Positions 19,127 through 28,315 of a stretch of 56,355 nt of DNA are shown one piece after another. A program made the position numbers and the translations under genes. Source of the stretch: Paenibacillus helianthi. GTDB lineage: Bacteria > Bacillota > Bacilli > Paenibacillales > Paenibacillaceae. Each line of letters starts with the position of its first letter. Position 1 is the first letter of the stretch. The stretch covers positions 1-56,355 of the forward strand of contig NZ_LVWI01000057.1 in NCBI RefSeq assembly GCF_001909055.1, in the 5' to 3' direction. The notes below the pieces were generated by a model that made no database searches, was not told the DNA's origin, and saw only the letters and a list, made by a program, of their open reading frames with translations.

Positions 19127-20002
19127 TCATCCTTTGACCGAACCAATCATTGCCCCCTTGACGAAATACTTCTGCAAGAAAGGATATACCACAACAATCG
19201 GAACAATTGCAAAGATAACCGTTGCTGCTCTCAGCGTTCGCTCATTGTAGTTAAGACTCATCGTCGATGAGGCCCCCGCCATAATAACGCTGTCATCGGT
19301 GATAAATTGGCGGATTTTGATTTGCAGCGGGAACCAGTTGGTGTCCTGAAGGAATAACAACGGATGCTGAAACTGATTCCATAGCACGACACCATAAAAC
19401 AAAGCAAGGGTTGCCAGTACAGCCTTGGACAATGGAAGCACAAACTGGAACAGCATCCGGAAATATCCGCAGCCCTCCAAAAAGGCCGCTTCCTCAAGCT
19501 CCTTAGAGAATTGCTTGAAGAAGGTTCGCATGATGATCAGATTGAACGGATTCAAAATATGAGGGATAACCAGGACCAGCGGATTGTCATACAGGCCGAT
19601 ACCACGTACGGTCAGGAAATACGGTATGATAGGTGCCTTGAAAATCATCGCAACTACAACAGCCATCATAATGACCGAACCCCACCGGAATTCCGGCTTT
19701 GACAGCGGATAGGCGAACAAGGCTGTCATCAGAAGGGCCAGTACTGTTCCAATCACAGTCGTACTGAGCGTCAAAAAGAAGGACTTCCATAAATCAGGAC
19801 GGTCGACAATGTACTTCCAGGAGTCCAAAGTAAATTGCTTCGGCCACAGAGTGACAAGGTTCATATCTACTGCACTTTTGGAGCTCAAGGAAGTAGAGAT
19901 TACGGATACAAGCGGTACTAGCGCTACGACAGATAACAGGATGAGTAAGCCGGTAATGACTCCTACGAATACTTTTTCTCCTCTTGATGCAAGCATAGTC
20001 AC
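19127..20002 (-). CDS. Carbohydrate ABC permease (LplC/YtcP type)
   Basis: 291 residues with six membrane helices. The cytoplasmic EAA-type loop ELEEAAFLEGCGYFRMLFQFVLPLSK near 180-205 couples to an ATPase. CUT1 subfamily. It overlaps the upstream permease gene: a GTG at 20002 straddles that gene's TGA, and an ATG two codons later (19996) is an equally good start. No ATPase gene is in the window. In this family the ATPase is usually a shared MsmX-type protein encoded elsewhere. Confidence 0.93.
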   Translation of the reverse strand: MTMLASRGEKVFVGVITGLLILLSVVALVPLVSVISTSLSSKSAVDMNLVTLWPKQFTLDSWKYIVDRPDLWKSFFLTLSTTVIGTVLALLMTALFAYPLSKPEFRWGSVIMMAVVVAMIFKAPIIPYFLTVRGIGLYDNPLVLVIPHILNPFNLIIMRTFFKQFSKELEEAAFLEGCGYFRMLFQFVLPLSKAVLATLALFYGVVLWNQFQHPLLFLQDTNWFPLQIKIRQFITDDSVIMAGASSTMSLNYNERTLRAATVIFAIVPIVVVYPFLQKYFVKGAMIGSVKG

Positions 20003-20904
20003 CAGAGCCCCCCATCCGAAACCTTATTGGACAACTTGTTAAACGTATAGACCATGATAAATCCAATTACCGATTGGAACAATCCAACTGCTGTTGCAAA
20101 ACTATACTGTCCTTGCTGAATGCCCGTTCGGAACACATAAGTATCCAAGATATCTCCCACGTTGTAAGTCATCGGAGTCAGCAGGTTATATACCTGATCG
20201 AATCCGAGATCCAAGAAATTCCCGATATCGAGCAGGAACAGTACAAGCACGGTAGGCAGCAGAATCGGGAATGTAATATGTCTGATTTGTCTGATTCTGG
20301 AGGCCCCATCGATCATCGCTGATTCATAGAGCTGAGGGTCAATTGCACTGATTGCGGCCATGTAGACCACGGTTCCCCACCCAGCATCCTTCCATATGGA
20401 AGCCAGCACATAAATCGGTCTGAAGTATGCGCTTTCCTGCATCGCCAGTACAGGCTCGGCACCAAACCATCCAAGGATAATGTTGAACATTCCGCTTAGT
20501 GAAAAGAAATCGAAGAGAATCCCTCCTACGATTACCCATGACAAGAAATGCGGGATGTATAGTGCAGTCTGAATTCCTTTCTTCAGTGCCGATTTCCGGA
20601 TCTCATTAATCATTAGCGCCAGCAGAACTGGAACCGGAAAAACAATCGTAAGCTTGAATAATCCCAGCAGTAGAGTGTTGCTAAATACATTGAGAAAGTC
20701 AGGATGCTGCAGCAGGGTTTCAAAATGCTTAAATCCTACCCAAGGACTATCAATAAAGCCCTGGAATACGGAATAGTCTTTGAAGGCGATTACAGCACCA
20801 GCCAGCGGAATGAATTTAAATACGATGAGAAATATAATTCCCGGAATCGCCATCACATAAAGCGGCCAGTATAACTTCATCTGATGAGATGCAATAGATT
20901 TCAA
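19999..20904 (-). CDS. Carbohydrate ABC permease (LplB type)
   Basis: 301 residues with six membrane helices. The EAA loop YESAMIDGASRIRQIRHITFP (about 215-235) contacts the ATPase. It pairs with the next permease, which overlaps it by four bases. TTG start at 20904 with AGGAGGGAAAACA. First gene of a transcript driven by its own promoter at 20949-20977, with a cre-like site between promoter and start. Imports the same class of oligosaccharide as the two binding lipoproteins. Confidence 0.93.
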   Translation of the reverse strand: MKSIASHQMKLYWPLYVMAIPGIIFLIVFKFIPLAGAVIAFKDYSVFQGFIDSPWVGFKHFETLLQHPDFLNVFSNTLLLGLFKLTIVFPVPVLLALMINEIRKSALKKGIQTALYIPHFLSWVIVGGILFDFFSLSGMFNIILGWFGAEPVLAMQESAYFRPIYVLASIWKDAGWGTVVYMAAISAIDPQLYESAMIDGASRIRQIRHITFPILLPTVLVLFLLDIGNFLDLGFDQVYNLLTPMTYNVGDILDTYVFRTGIQQGQYSFATAVGLFQSVIGFIMVYTFNKLSNKVSDGGLW

Positions 20905-20929
20905 TGTTTTCCCTCCTAATATCTCGTGT

Positions 20930-20994
20930 TGAATTCGTTTACAATGTAACTATATAATTATCAGATTCATCGCTCAATCAGGCGTTTTTAAGTT
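20930..20994 (-). promoter_or_regulatory. Permease operon promoter with shared activator motif and cre-like site
   Basis: Minus strand, in order: AACTTAAAAACGCC (20994-20981), -35 TTGAGC (20977-20972), 17-base spacer, -10 TATAGT (20954-20949), then a cre-like site on 20943-20930. The cre-like site matches the CcpA consensus TGWAANCGNTNWCA at all but one position. The same four elements at almost the same spacing precede the second binding-protein gene (24550-24615). The 14-mer is a candidate site for the YesN-type regulator; the cre-like site suggests glucose repression. The rest of the gap to 21069 shows nothing else. Confidence 0.65.
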
Positions 20995-21068
20995 CCTACC
21001 AGGTCATTTAAAGGAATATCTGATACGTATTTCTTAGGAATCCCTGCGAGCCGAGCGGCCCCCTTCTC

Positions 21069-22838
21069 TCAGACTGCCCGGTATACACACCCTTCAGTTA
21101 TCCCTGTTTCATTAAAGGCATCAACTCTTACATACAGCGGCTGATCTTCAATCAACGCTTTAATTGTTAATTCATTACAGCCGAATACCATATGGCTATG
21201 GTACAGCTTGTCCGGAGCAAATCCCCAGAGCACATTATATCCTGCAGCTTCATCTCTCTCCCAACTTACGGAAAGATCAAGCTTGCTTATCCATTCTGTT
21301 TGGACGCCACTGACTTGTCCCGGGGACGTTCCCTTGCCGATCCCAAACACTCTAAGTCCGGAAATACAGGCAGACTGATTAAAGGGTAATGAAATTACTG
21401 TACATTTGATAAATCTGGCTTTCGTCCCCTCCTCTTGCAGGACTAGATCATGCGGCAAATTGGTATTTGCTTCAGATTTATCTTTCATTACAAAGTATTC
21501 CTTGCCGTCCGTTGAGCCTTCGAGAAGCCATCTGGTATAATACTGACGATCATCTATCAGTCTTTCACCTTGCAGCGTTGTTTCCATAGGAAGGGTTGCA
21601 TTGATCTGATCATCAGCAAAATTGATCTGCACCGCATGCACATCGCATACATGCTCCAGATCGATTTCCAGCCATTCTCCAGGGGAGTTGGACTCCGCCC
21701 TCCACCAGGTCTGTACATTTTCGTCCGTTGCCTGGAATGCCTGTCTACCTTCTTCATGAGAAGAGGCTTCAGCCGGTTTGCCGTAAGATAGCAGCATCCA
21801 CTCCGGATGGCTCCATGGATTCATCTGCCTTTGCTCGATTTTATAGGGCCAGTCTCCATACCGTTGATTACAGAATAACTCTCCGTCCTGATCAAATCCC
21901 GCCAGCCAGAGCCCAAGTCTTCTTTCGAATATATAATTCATACTGATTCTCATGGAAGAGGCATGCCATAGATTCCCATAATTATCTGTCATGGTTGACC
22001 CGTGTCCGGCCCCTGGTATAAATCCTCCCGGCTTGTAAGAAAACGGGTTATTGGCTGCCAGCGTAAATGGCCCTAGAGGTTTGTCCGAAATATAGACACC
22101 GTCCGAGTAGATGTTATGTTCTGTCCCGGGGCTGGCATATTGAAGATAATATTTCCCGTTATGCTTCTCCATCCAGGCTCCCTCAATGTAAGGATCGTTT
22201 CCTATAGTGTTTTTAAATTTAATCAAAAGTTCTTCCGGAGCATCAGGATGCATCCCGGCAAATTTTTGAACGATTTCTTCAATCTCTTCTGGTGATCTGA
22301 GGTTATGATTTTCACCTTTTCTTTCATAGCCAATCTTAGTACTGTTACCATAAATAAGCGGAGATGCTTCTCCTATAGGCTTCATATCCTCCAAATTAAG
22401 CTCTACTCCGTAAATAGGCGTCTGGTTGGAACACCCCCAGTAGAAATAGATCCTTCCGTCATCATCCAGGAACAAATTGGGGTCCCAAAAAGGGAACGTC
22501 CCCTGGATTTCCTCAAATTCACCGCTGATCGGATCTTTTGTCCTGTAAAATGAGCAGTTTCTTGATTTATTCGATGCTGAAAAATAAAGATACTCCCCGA
22601 TTACCCGCACATCAGGAGCGTAGTCGTAAACCGGCACTCCCTTGAGCGGGTGGAAGGTCCAATCGGTCATATTGCTGCTTGTCAGAAATCCAGCCGTCAT
22701 CGAAGGAAACAGATAATATTCTCCATGAAAGATAACCAGCGACGGGTCCGCAGCTTCCCTGAAGGTAACTCGGGTCCCTGCTGTCTCTACGATCTGATAT
22801 TTATATTCAATATTCAGCGGATTACATACATAAGTCAT
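21069..22838 (-). CDS. GH43-like protein with F5/8-type and fibronectin-like C-terminus
   Basis: 589 residues. N-terminal GH43 propeller with the triad D31 in EAADPSLV, D119 in PFWDPNLF, and E219 in YIEGAW. After about 365, a discoidin (F5/8 type C) domain runs from AEASSHEEGRQAFQATDEN through GEWLEIDL to about 500. A short fibronectin-like tail (WERDEAAGYNVLWGF) ends the protein. No signal peptide is seen although discoidin domains often bind sugars outside the cell, so location is unsure. Probably an arabinofuranosidase or xylosidase. It lies between the second binding-protein gene and the permeases. Confidence 0.88.
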   Translation of the reverse strand: MTYVCNPLNIEYKYQIVETAGTRVTFREAADPSLVIFHGEYYLFPSMTAGFLTSSNMTDWTFHPLKGVPVYDYAPDVRVIGEYLYFSASNKSRNCSFYRTKDPISGEFEEIQGTFPFWDPNLFLDDDGRIYFYWGCSNQTPIYGVELNLEDMKPIGEASPLIYGNSTKIGYERKGENHNLRSPEEIEEIVQKFAGMHPDAPEELLIKFKNTIGNDPYIEGAWMEKHNGKYYLQYASPGTEHNIYSDGVYISDKPLGPFTLAANNPFSYKPGGFIPGAGHGSTMTDNYGNLWHASSMRISMNYIFERRLGLWLAGFDQDGELFCNQRYGDWPYKIEQRQMNPWSHPEWMLLSYGKPAEASSHEEGRQAFQATDENVQTWWRAESNSPGEWLEIDLEHVCDVHAVQINFADDQINATLPMETTLQGERLIDDRQYYTRWLLEGSTDGKEYFVMKDKSEANTNLPHDLVLQEEGTKARFIKCTVISLPFNQSACISGLRVFGIGKGTSPGQVSGVQTEWISKLDLSVSWERDEAAGYNVLWGFAPDKLYHSHMVFGCNELTIKALIEDQPLYVRVDAFNETGITEGCVYRAV

Positions 22839-22895
22839 TTCTCTTCACATCCCTTTACTTTGGTATCAACACCTAAATCTACAGGTTTTACACAG

Positions 22896-22934
22896 AAAAT
22901 CCGCCCGACTGTAAAATGTGTCGAGCGGAATTTT
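22896..22934 (-). terminator. Hairpin after the second binding-protein gene
   Basis: Arms 22934-22920 and 22909-22896 (AAAATTCCGCTCGAC against GTCGGGCGGATTTT on the minus strand) pair with few mismatches, followed by a weak T run. It lies 13 bases after the stop of the binding-protein gene. It may be a partial terminator or an mRNA-stabilising hairpin giving more binding protein than downstream enzyme, as is common in ABC operons. Confidence 0.55.
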
Positions 22935-22946
22935 AGCGTTAATCCT

Positions 22947-24527
22947 TTATTTCTTGACTTTTGCGTACCATTCTCTGGCCCGCTTAGTGACCTCTTCACC
23001 GCCGGACTTATTCCATTTCTCTACGAACTCGTCAAACTTGCTGAGCGGGTATTGTCCAATAATAATTTTTGAAGCGTATTCCACGTAAAGTGTACGATTG
23101 TTTATGTCCGGGAAGCCCTCATATACACTGGCTGGCATGCCATCACCAGCAATGACTTTGGCATATTTCTGGGCTTCCTTCATATTACGGTTCACCTGAT
23201 CAATCGCCCACATTCTATCCGCTGAAGCAGTGCTCTTGTTGAGATCCATCATGAAATCAAGGGTGGATATTTTGGAATAGGGATCAAGAATCAGGTTTTC
23301 CTGTGTGCTCTTGTCATCCGGCAGCTTCGTGGCTTGGCCATTCTTCATCGTATAATGCATGCCCTCTACGCCTAAATACAAATCCTTCCAGACTTTTTTG
23401 TCATACATGTTGTTCAGCAATTTTAGAGTAGCCATCAGTTTTTTCTCATCTTTGTTATTTTTCACTACCCAAGCAGGAGGAGTGAATCTTTTCCAGGTAT
23501 AGAAGCCTTCATAGCCCTCAACTTTTGGAACAGGCAGTACAGTGAAATTAGCTTTTACGCCGGTATTTTTGAACAAGTTCTCCAGAGGCAAATAACCCGA
23601 TTCTACCCAATGGAAGTAATTCCCTACTTTATCGGATTGAATCTTGCCATCCCACTTGTCTTTGCTGTTCAGCAGCGACTCCTTGTCAATTAATCCTTCC
23701 TTATACAGCTTCGACATGAACTCCAAGGATGCTTTCATGTTCGGAGTCACCGCGGAATAAGTCAGCTTACCGTCATAAATATCCCAGTCCGGGTAGCCTT
23801 CAAACATCGCTACACCATACATCGCGAACAATTGGTCCATCCACCGTACCTGCTCCCGTCCGCCGGTAGGAAGTTCATCCTTCTGCCCATTGCCATTAGG
23901 GTCCTTATCCCGGAAAGCCTCCAACACCTTTACATACTCATCTTGGGTAGTAGGCATTTTCAAACCAAGTTTGTCGAGCCAATCCTGGCGGATCATGCTG
24001 GCGTATCTTCCGTAGTCAACCATACCCGGAATATAATAGATTTTGCCCTGGCCCGTAGGATCATTTGCCTTTACGATATCCCACATATCCTGCGGGATGG
24101 CATTCCACAGATTCGGTGCATACTTAGGCAGCAGTTCTGTCAGATCGGCAAGTGCACCGTTTTTGGCCAAGCTGTCCTCGAGACCTTGCTGCGGCAGAAA
24201 AAGGTCCGGCATTTCGTTAGCAGCAATCTTCAGGTTCAACTGGTTAAGATAATTCGTTCCTCCGTTCCATTCCACATATGGATGGATGACGCCAACACCG
24301 AGCTTTTCCTTATAGAATTCGTACAGCTTGCTTCCCTTCTCAATCGGCTTATACCCAATGTTAGTGCCCCAAACTTCAATATCGACAATTCCATCTCCGC
24401 CAGCAGCCTGATTCTGGTTAGCAGCTGTTGAACTTCCGGAATTGTTATTGTTCCCGCCGCAACCGGATATGGTTGTAATGGCCAAGGCGCCTGTCGCTAA
24501 CATCAACCCCATTTTTTTGAATATCAT
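22947..24527 (-). CDS. ABC transporter sugar-binding lipoprotein 2 (LplA-like)
   Basis: 526 residues from the ATG at 24527, chosen because AAGGGGGAACAAG precedes it and a lipoprotein signal (FKKMGLMLATGALAITTISGC) follows directly; the longer upstream frame would bury the signal. The lipobox Cys is followed by an Asn-rich linker and the large solute-binding fold. Strongly similar along its whole length to the protein encoded at 17480-19060. It has its own promoter and cre-like site, just after the regulator gene's terminator. Its position next to the YesM/YesN genes suggests it is the main regulated binding protein. Confidence 0.93.
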   Translation of the reverse strand: MIFKKMGLMLATGALAITTISGCGGNNNNSGSSTAANQNQAAGGDGIVDIEVWGTNIGYKPIEKGSKLYEFYKEKLGVGVIHPYVEWNGGTNYLNQLNLKIAANEMPDLFLPQQGLEDSLAKNGALADLTELLPKYAPNLWNAIPQDMWDIVKANDPTGQGKIYYIPGMVDYGRYASMIRQDWLDKLGLKMPTTQDEYVKVLEAFRDKDPNGNGQKDELPTGGREQVRWMDQLFAMYGVAMFEGYPDWDIYDGKLTYSAVTPNMKASLEFMSKLYKEGLIDKESLLNSKDKWDGKIQSDKVGNYFHWVESGYLPLENLFKNTGVKANFTVLPVPKVEGYEGFYTWKRFTPPAWVVKNNKDEKKLMATLKLLNNMYDKKVWKDLYLGVEGMHYTMKNGQATKLPDDKSTQENLILDPYSKISTLDFMMDLNKSTASADRMWAIDQVNRNMKEAQKYAKVIAGDGMPASVYEGFPDINNRTLYVEYASKIIIGQYPLSKFDEFVEKWNKSGGEEVTKRAREWYAKVKK

Positions 24528-24549
24528 CTTGTTCCCCCTTAACATTTTT

Positions 24550-24615
24550 TGAATCCGCTTACAATTAAAATGATACAATCAGTCAATTCCACACTCAAAT
24601 GGGCATTTTTAAGTT
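24550..24615 (-). promoter_or_regulatory. Promoter of binding-protein gene 2 with shared activator motif and cre-like site
   Basis: Minus strand: AACTTAAAAATGCC (24615-24602), three bases, -35 TTGAGT (24598-24593), 17-base spacer, -10 TATCAT (24575-24570), then a cre-like site on 24563-24550 matching the CcpA consensus at all but one position. It repeats the block found before the permease operon (20930-20994) with the same three-base gap between the 14-mer and the -35. A repressor bound at the cre-like site would sit at the transcription start. Confidence 0.65.
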
Positions 24616-24631
24616 TAAACATGTCATTTTC

Positions 24632-24662
24632 AATAAAATAAAAGCCATTCCTAAGGAATGAC
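24632..24662 (-). terminator. Intrinsic terminator of the YesM/YesN operon
   Basis: Minus strand arms GTCATTC (24662-24656) and GAATGGC (24650-24644) around CTTAG, then TTTTATTTTATT. It begins ten bases after the regulator stop and separates that operon from the binding-protein promoter. Confidence 0.75.
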
Positions 24663-24671
24663 TCATTACGT

Positions 24672-26255
24672 TTAGCTATTCGGCAGATTTTTGCGAAAAT
24701 CTCTGGGCTTGTATCCTGTAAACTTTTCAAACATCCGCGCAAAATGCTGCGCATCAGAATATCCAACCATCCGGCAAATTTCGTACACTTTCAAATCTGT
24801 ATTCTCCAGCAGTTCTTTTGCTTTATCGATCCGCAGTTGGGTCAAGTAATTCAAGTAGTTGTCTCCTGTTTTTCTTTTGAACAGCTGGCTTAAATAAAAA
24901 GGACTGATAAAAAAACGCGCAGCCAAATCAGCAAGACTGATTTGTTCATTATAATGTTTAGACACATATAGCTTAATTTCCGATATAATATCTTTTCTAT
25001 GAGATAGATTATGTTCCAACTTGAAATGGATGATCCCTCGAATGACTTGTATCATCCATTCCTCCAAATACTCAAGCGTCCTAAACCGCGAAAAGCCTTC
25101 CAAAGACAGAATGTGTCTGCCTACCAGTTCATTCTGCTGTAGCTGCTGGAATGACAGCCTTCGGATGCTTGACAGAAGGATGTTTAAACACCATAGTTGC
25201 AGATCTGCGGGAGACATTCCCGGTTCGGCTACCATTCCCCTGAAAATTTCGTGGATGATGTCCACACATTCTTCCTCGTCCATATTATCAAGTGCAGTTT
25301 CCAGTTTGGATATCATCTCCTCCGGCACCGGATGACTGTGGTCTGTCATTGTTATAATTTCATTATAGGAAATTACAGGATCTCCTGCCTTAATCACTTT
25401 GTAGCTTAGTGCATTCCGTGCTTCTTCGAAAGACTGGCACATCCCCGTTGTCCGCTTATACACTGCACCAATGCCTACGCTGATCGTCAGATTCAGATCA
25501 CGGTAGACCGCCTGTTTCAGTTCTTGTATCACATGAAGCAATCTGCCATGCAAAATATTGCTGTTATGTGCAATCACAATCGCAATTTGCGGGCCGAAAT
25601 ACCGGAAGCAGTATACTTGATGGTAATTTCTTAAAGCTTGGTCTATCAGATGTAACAGTGGCTGAAAACCAATCTCCTTCAGCACATCCGTACTGCCCTC
25701 AATCTCAATCAGGATAGAATTGAACCAGATGCCTGCTGTAGGAATTTGAGCACTGCGAAGCAGCTCATCCACCAGACTGGTCTGATCATTCCCGATATCA
25801 AGAATGTCCCGTAGGGTTTCTTCCTGAATCCGGCTATGCATTGCATTCTTTAATTCGTCTAAACTCTGAAGCTTGATCCTGTCTGCACGAATCCGTTCCA
25901 TGACCTGGTTCACACTGTCACGCAACTCTTCTTCCTCAACCGGCTTGTTAATGTAGAACTGTACTCCCAGCTTCATCCCTCTTCTGGCATACTCAAAATC
26001 TGCATATCCACTTAACAGAATGAATTTAGTCTGAACTTTCGTTTCTTCCAGCATTTTAATCATATCGAGACCATCTGCTTTGGGCATACGTATATCCGTT
26101 ATTGCAATATCCGGGCGGAGCTTTTGTATGATTTCGTATCCTTCAAGCCCGTTATAAGCTACTCCAACAACCTTACATTCTGGAAGATAGCGGCCTATGA
26201 TCTTTTTGAGTCCTTCCACGATACCTTTTTCGTCATCTATGATTACTACTTTCAT
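24672..26255 (-). CDS. YesN-type response regulator (receiver plus AraC domain)
   Basis: 527 residues from the ATG at 26255, preceded by AGGAGGAG. The receiver domain has D7/D8, phospho-acceptor D54 in AITDIRMPK, and Lys near 105. A middle region of about 280 residues follows, and the C-terminal AraC helix-turn-helix pair (about 420-520) ends with CRMVGYSDAQHFARMFEKFTGYKP in two overlapping motifs. Partner of the kinase gene 39 bases upstream. Expected to activate the binding-protein and permease promoters, both of which carry the same 14-base motif before the -35. Confidence 0.93.
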   Translation of the reverse strand: MKVVIIDDEKGIVEGLKKIIGRYLPECKVVGVAYNGLEGYEIIQKLRPDIAITDIRMPKADGLDMIKMLEETKVQTKFILLSGYADFEYARRGMKLGVQFYINKPVEEEELRDSVNQVMERIRADRIKLQSLDELKNAMHSRIQEETLRDILDIGNDQTSLVDELLRSAQIPTAGIWFNSILIEIEGSTDVLKEIGFQPLLHLIDQALRNYHQVYCFRYFGPQIAIVIAHNSNILHGRLLHVIQELKQAVYRDLNLTISVGIGAVYKRTTGMCQSFEEARNALSYKVIKAGDPVISYNEIITMTDHSHPVPEEMISKLETALDNMDEEECVDIIHEIFRGMVAEPGMSPADLQLWCLNILLSSIRRLSFQQLQQNELVGRHILSLEGFSRFRTLEYLEEWMIQVIRGIIHFKLEHNLSHRKDIISEIKLYVSKHYNEQISLADLAARFFISPFYLSQLFKRKTGDNYLNYLTQLRIDKAKELLENTDLKVYEICRMVGYSDAQHFARMFEKFTGYKPRDFRKNLPNS

Positions 26256-26294
26256 CCCAATCTCCTCCTGCTGTCTGTTCATTGCCGTTGGTAT

Positions 26295-28118
26295 TCAATT
26301 CCCTGGTATCAGGATTTCAATGGTTGTTCCCTCCACATTTCCGGGAACGATGGTTAGATAATACCGGTCGCCGTAATGGAGCTTGATACGTTCAGCAATA
26401 TTTAAGAGACCCAGTCCTTTTTCCGTTTGTTCACCAATGATCTCCAATTTGTATTTATGTGAATCCGCTCCGTCTAAAAGCGCACGCAGTTCGGCTTCCT
26501 TGTCCGGGCTCATACCCATTCCGTTATCCATAATCCGAAATAACATTTCTCCTTGTTCTGTCCAACTGCCCTCAATCCTGATATCCATAATACGGCTGTA
26601 GTCCTCAAAACCGTGATTAATGCTGTTTTCAACAATCGGTTGAAAGACCAGAGGGATGATGCTGCACCCCAGCATTTCATCAGGTATCTCGAACTCAAAC
26701 TTGAACATGTGATCAAAACGGATATTCTGAAGCTGCAGATAATTTGCTGTATATTCCAGTTCATGTTTAACTGAATGCTGCTTACCTTCCTTGGCTAAGA
26801 CCAGCCGGAACATGCGTGCCAGAATTTTAATCATATCCGCGGTCTCATCATCATCTTTCATCAAAGCCTTCATACGAATGGATTCTAAGGTATTGTAGAG
26901 CATATGAGGATTGATCTGATTCTGGAGAGCGATGAATTTTGCCTGCCGCTGTTTGATTTCTCCGATATACACATCCTCTATCAAAGTTCGGATGGTTGTA
27001 ATCATTTTGTTGTAGCTGTGCACCAGACTTCCGATTTCATCATTAGCCTGCTCTTTCTCTATAGCCAGATATTGTCCCACTTCTGCTTGCTTCATACTTC
27101 TCCGGAGAGCCTTGATGGGCTTGGTAATCGTATAGCTCAAACCAAATGAGAACAGCGTTATAACCAGACAACTCATCAGAATGACAACGACAGTCATGAC
27201 TTTAATTTGATTAATTTTTTGAAGAAGCCTTGAGCGGGGGATATCCGTTCGAATTAACAACTCCCCTTGGGAGGTCCTTCCTAATAAAACAATGTGATCT
27301 TTAGTTTCGTTATTCTTAATATAGCTGGCTCCTGAGTCCATAACTTGTTTCCAGGATAACTGTCCGCTGGCAGCATCAGAATGGTAGACGATTTGTTGCT
27401 TAAGATTAGTGATAACTACACTTATACCGTACTTATCCCTGGCCAAAATGAACTCATGATCCAGCTGCAGCAATGTAAAGGGGTCTAGATCAATAAGCAG
27501 CATTCCTGCATATGCCCCATCTGAGCTGAACAGCACTCTTCCCGCAGTTACGACCGCTCCCTCCCCTTTATCCTCATAGTAGGAACGGTCATGTAGTCCC
27601 GTGATGAAGAAGGTTTCATTCGAATCCCTAAGCCCCTTGTACCACTCTTGAGCCAACAGCATGTTCTCATTCACTTTGTTCGTTGAACTGCTGAACTGAT
27701 ACACGCTGTCATCTCTGCTGACCAGCATCACCGTACTCATCTCCGATTTGAGCAATGCGACTCGCATCAGCAAACGCTGCACAGCAAGTCTTTGATTAAC
27801 TATTTCGTCAAAAGGCAAATTTTTCGTATCGCCGAGACTGTAAATGATATCGTTGTCTACAAGTACCGACTTCGTAACCTCCTCATATTCTTTTAGAAAT
27901 TCATTCAAAGTACTCCTTATTTGCGAAGTATAGAGTGAAGCAAACTCCTGAGAAGATTCCTCTAACCCCTTTGCAGATTGTTGAAATATGAATGCGCTTA
28001 CAGATAATAGAGGAATAACACATACCAATACATAACCAAGCATCAGCTTATTTTGTAATTTCATATTTTTTAATCTTGTAAATATTCTTCTTTTCCAAGG
28101 ATTGCGGGTTCGTTCCAT
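26295..28118 (-). CDS. YesM-type sensor histidine kinase
   Basis: 607 residues from the ATG at 28118, chosen because AAGGAAGG lies just before it. Membrane helices near 30-50 and 295-320 flank an extracytoplasmic dCache-like sensor of about 240 residues. A HAMP segment follows (TKPIKALRRSMKQAE), then the His_kinase motif QNQINPHMLYNTLESIR, whose His is the phospho-acceptor, and an ATPase domain with MDNGMGM and GLGLLNIAERI. It senses an external signal, likely an oligosaccharide or a loaded binding protein, and phosphorylates the YesN-type regulator downstream. Confidence 0.93.
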   Translation of the reverse strand: MERTRNPWKRRIFTRLKNMKLQNKLMLGYVLVCVIPLLSVSAFIFQQSAKGLEESSQEFASLYTSQIRSTLNEFLKEYEEVTKSVLVDNDIIYSLGDTKNLPFDEIVNQRLAVQRLLMRVALLKSEMSTVMLVSRDDSVYQFSSSTNKVNENMLLAQEWYKGLRDSNETFFITGLHDRSYYEDKGEGAVVTAGRVLFSSDGAYAGMLLIDLDPFTLLQLDHEFILARDKYGISVVITNLKQQIVYHSDAASGQLSWKQVMDSGASYIKNNETKDHIVLLGRTSQGELLIRTDIPRSRLLQKINQIKVMTVVVILMSCLVITLFSFGLSYTITKPIKALRRSMKQAEVGQYLAIEKEQANDEIGSLVHSYNKMITTIRTLIEDVYIGEIKQRQAKFIALQNQINPHMLYNTLESIRMKALMKDDDETADMIKILARMFRLVLAKEGKQHSVKHELEYTANYLQLQNIRFDHMFKFEFEIPDEMLGCSIIPLVFQPIVENSINHGFEDYSRIMDIRIEGSWTEQGEMLFRIMDNGMGMSPDKEAELRALLDGADSHKYKLEIIGEQTEKGLGLLNIAERIKLHYGDRYYLTIVPGNVEGTTIEILIPGN

Positions 28119-28259
28119 ACAGGGCCCTTCCTTCATTAAGATTGCATTTACAAGAAAGTATACTATAGGAGATTCTGAATTGAAGAGGGATTTTTAATTT
28201 TTTTCAGGGATATTTACATGATTTTTCCGTTTCTATAAATAAAATAGTGCATGCATAGA

Positions 28260-28284
28260 AGCCGAACCCTATACGGGCCCGGCT
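28260..28284 (-). terminator. Hairpin after the PadR gene
   Basis: Minus-strand arms AGCCGGGCCC (28284-28275) and GGGTTCGGCT (28269-28260) pair over ten positions with two G-T pairs and a five-base loop, 31 bases after the PadR stop. The T run is poor, so termination is uncertain. Confidence 0.4.
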
Positions 28285-28315
28285 AGGCATGTAATCTTTT
28301 CTCACGACAGTGGAT

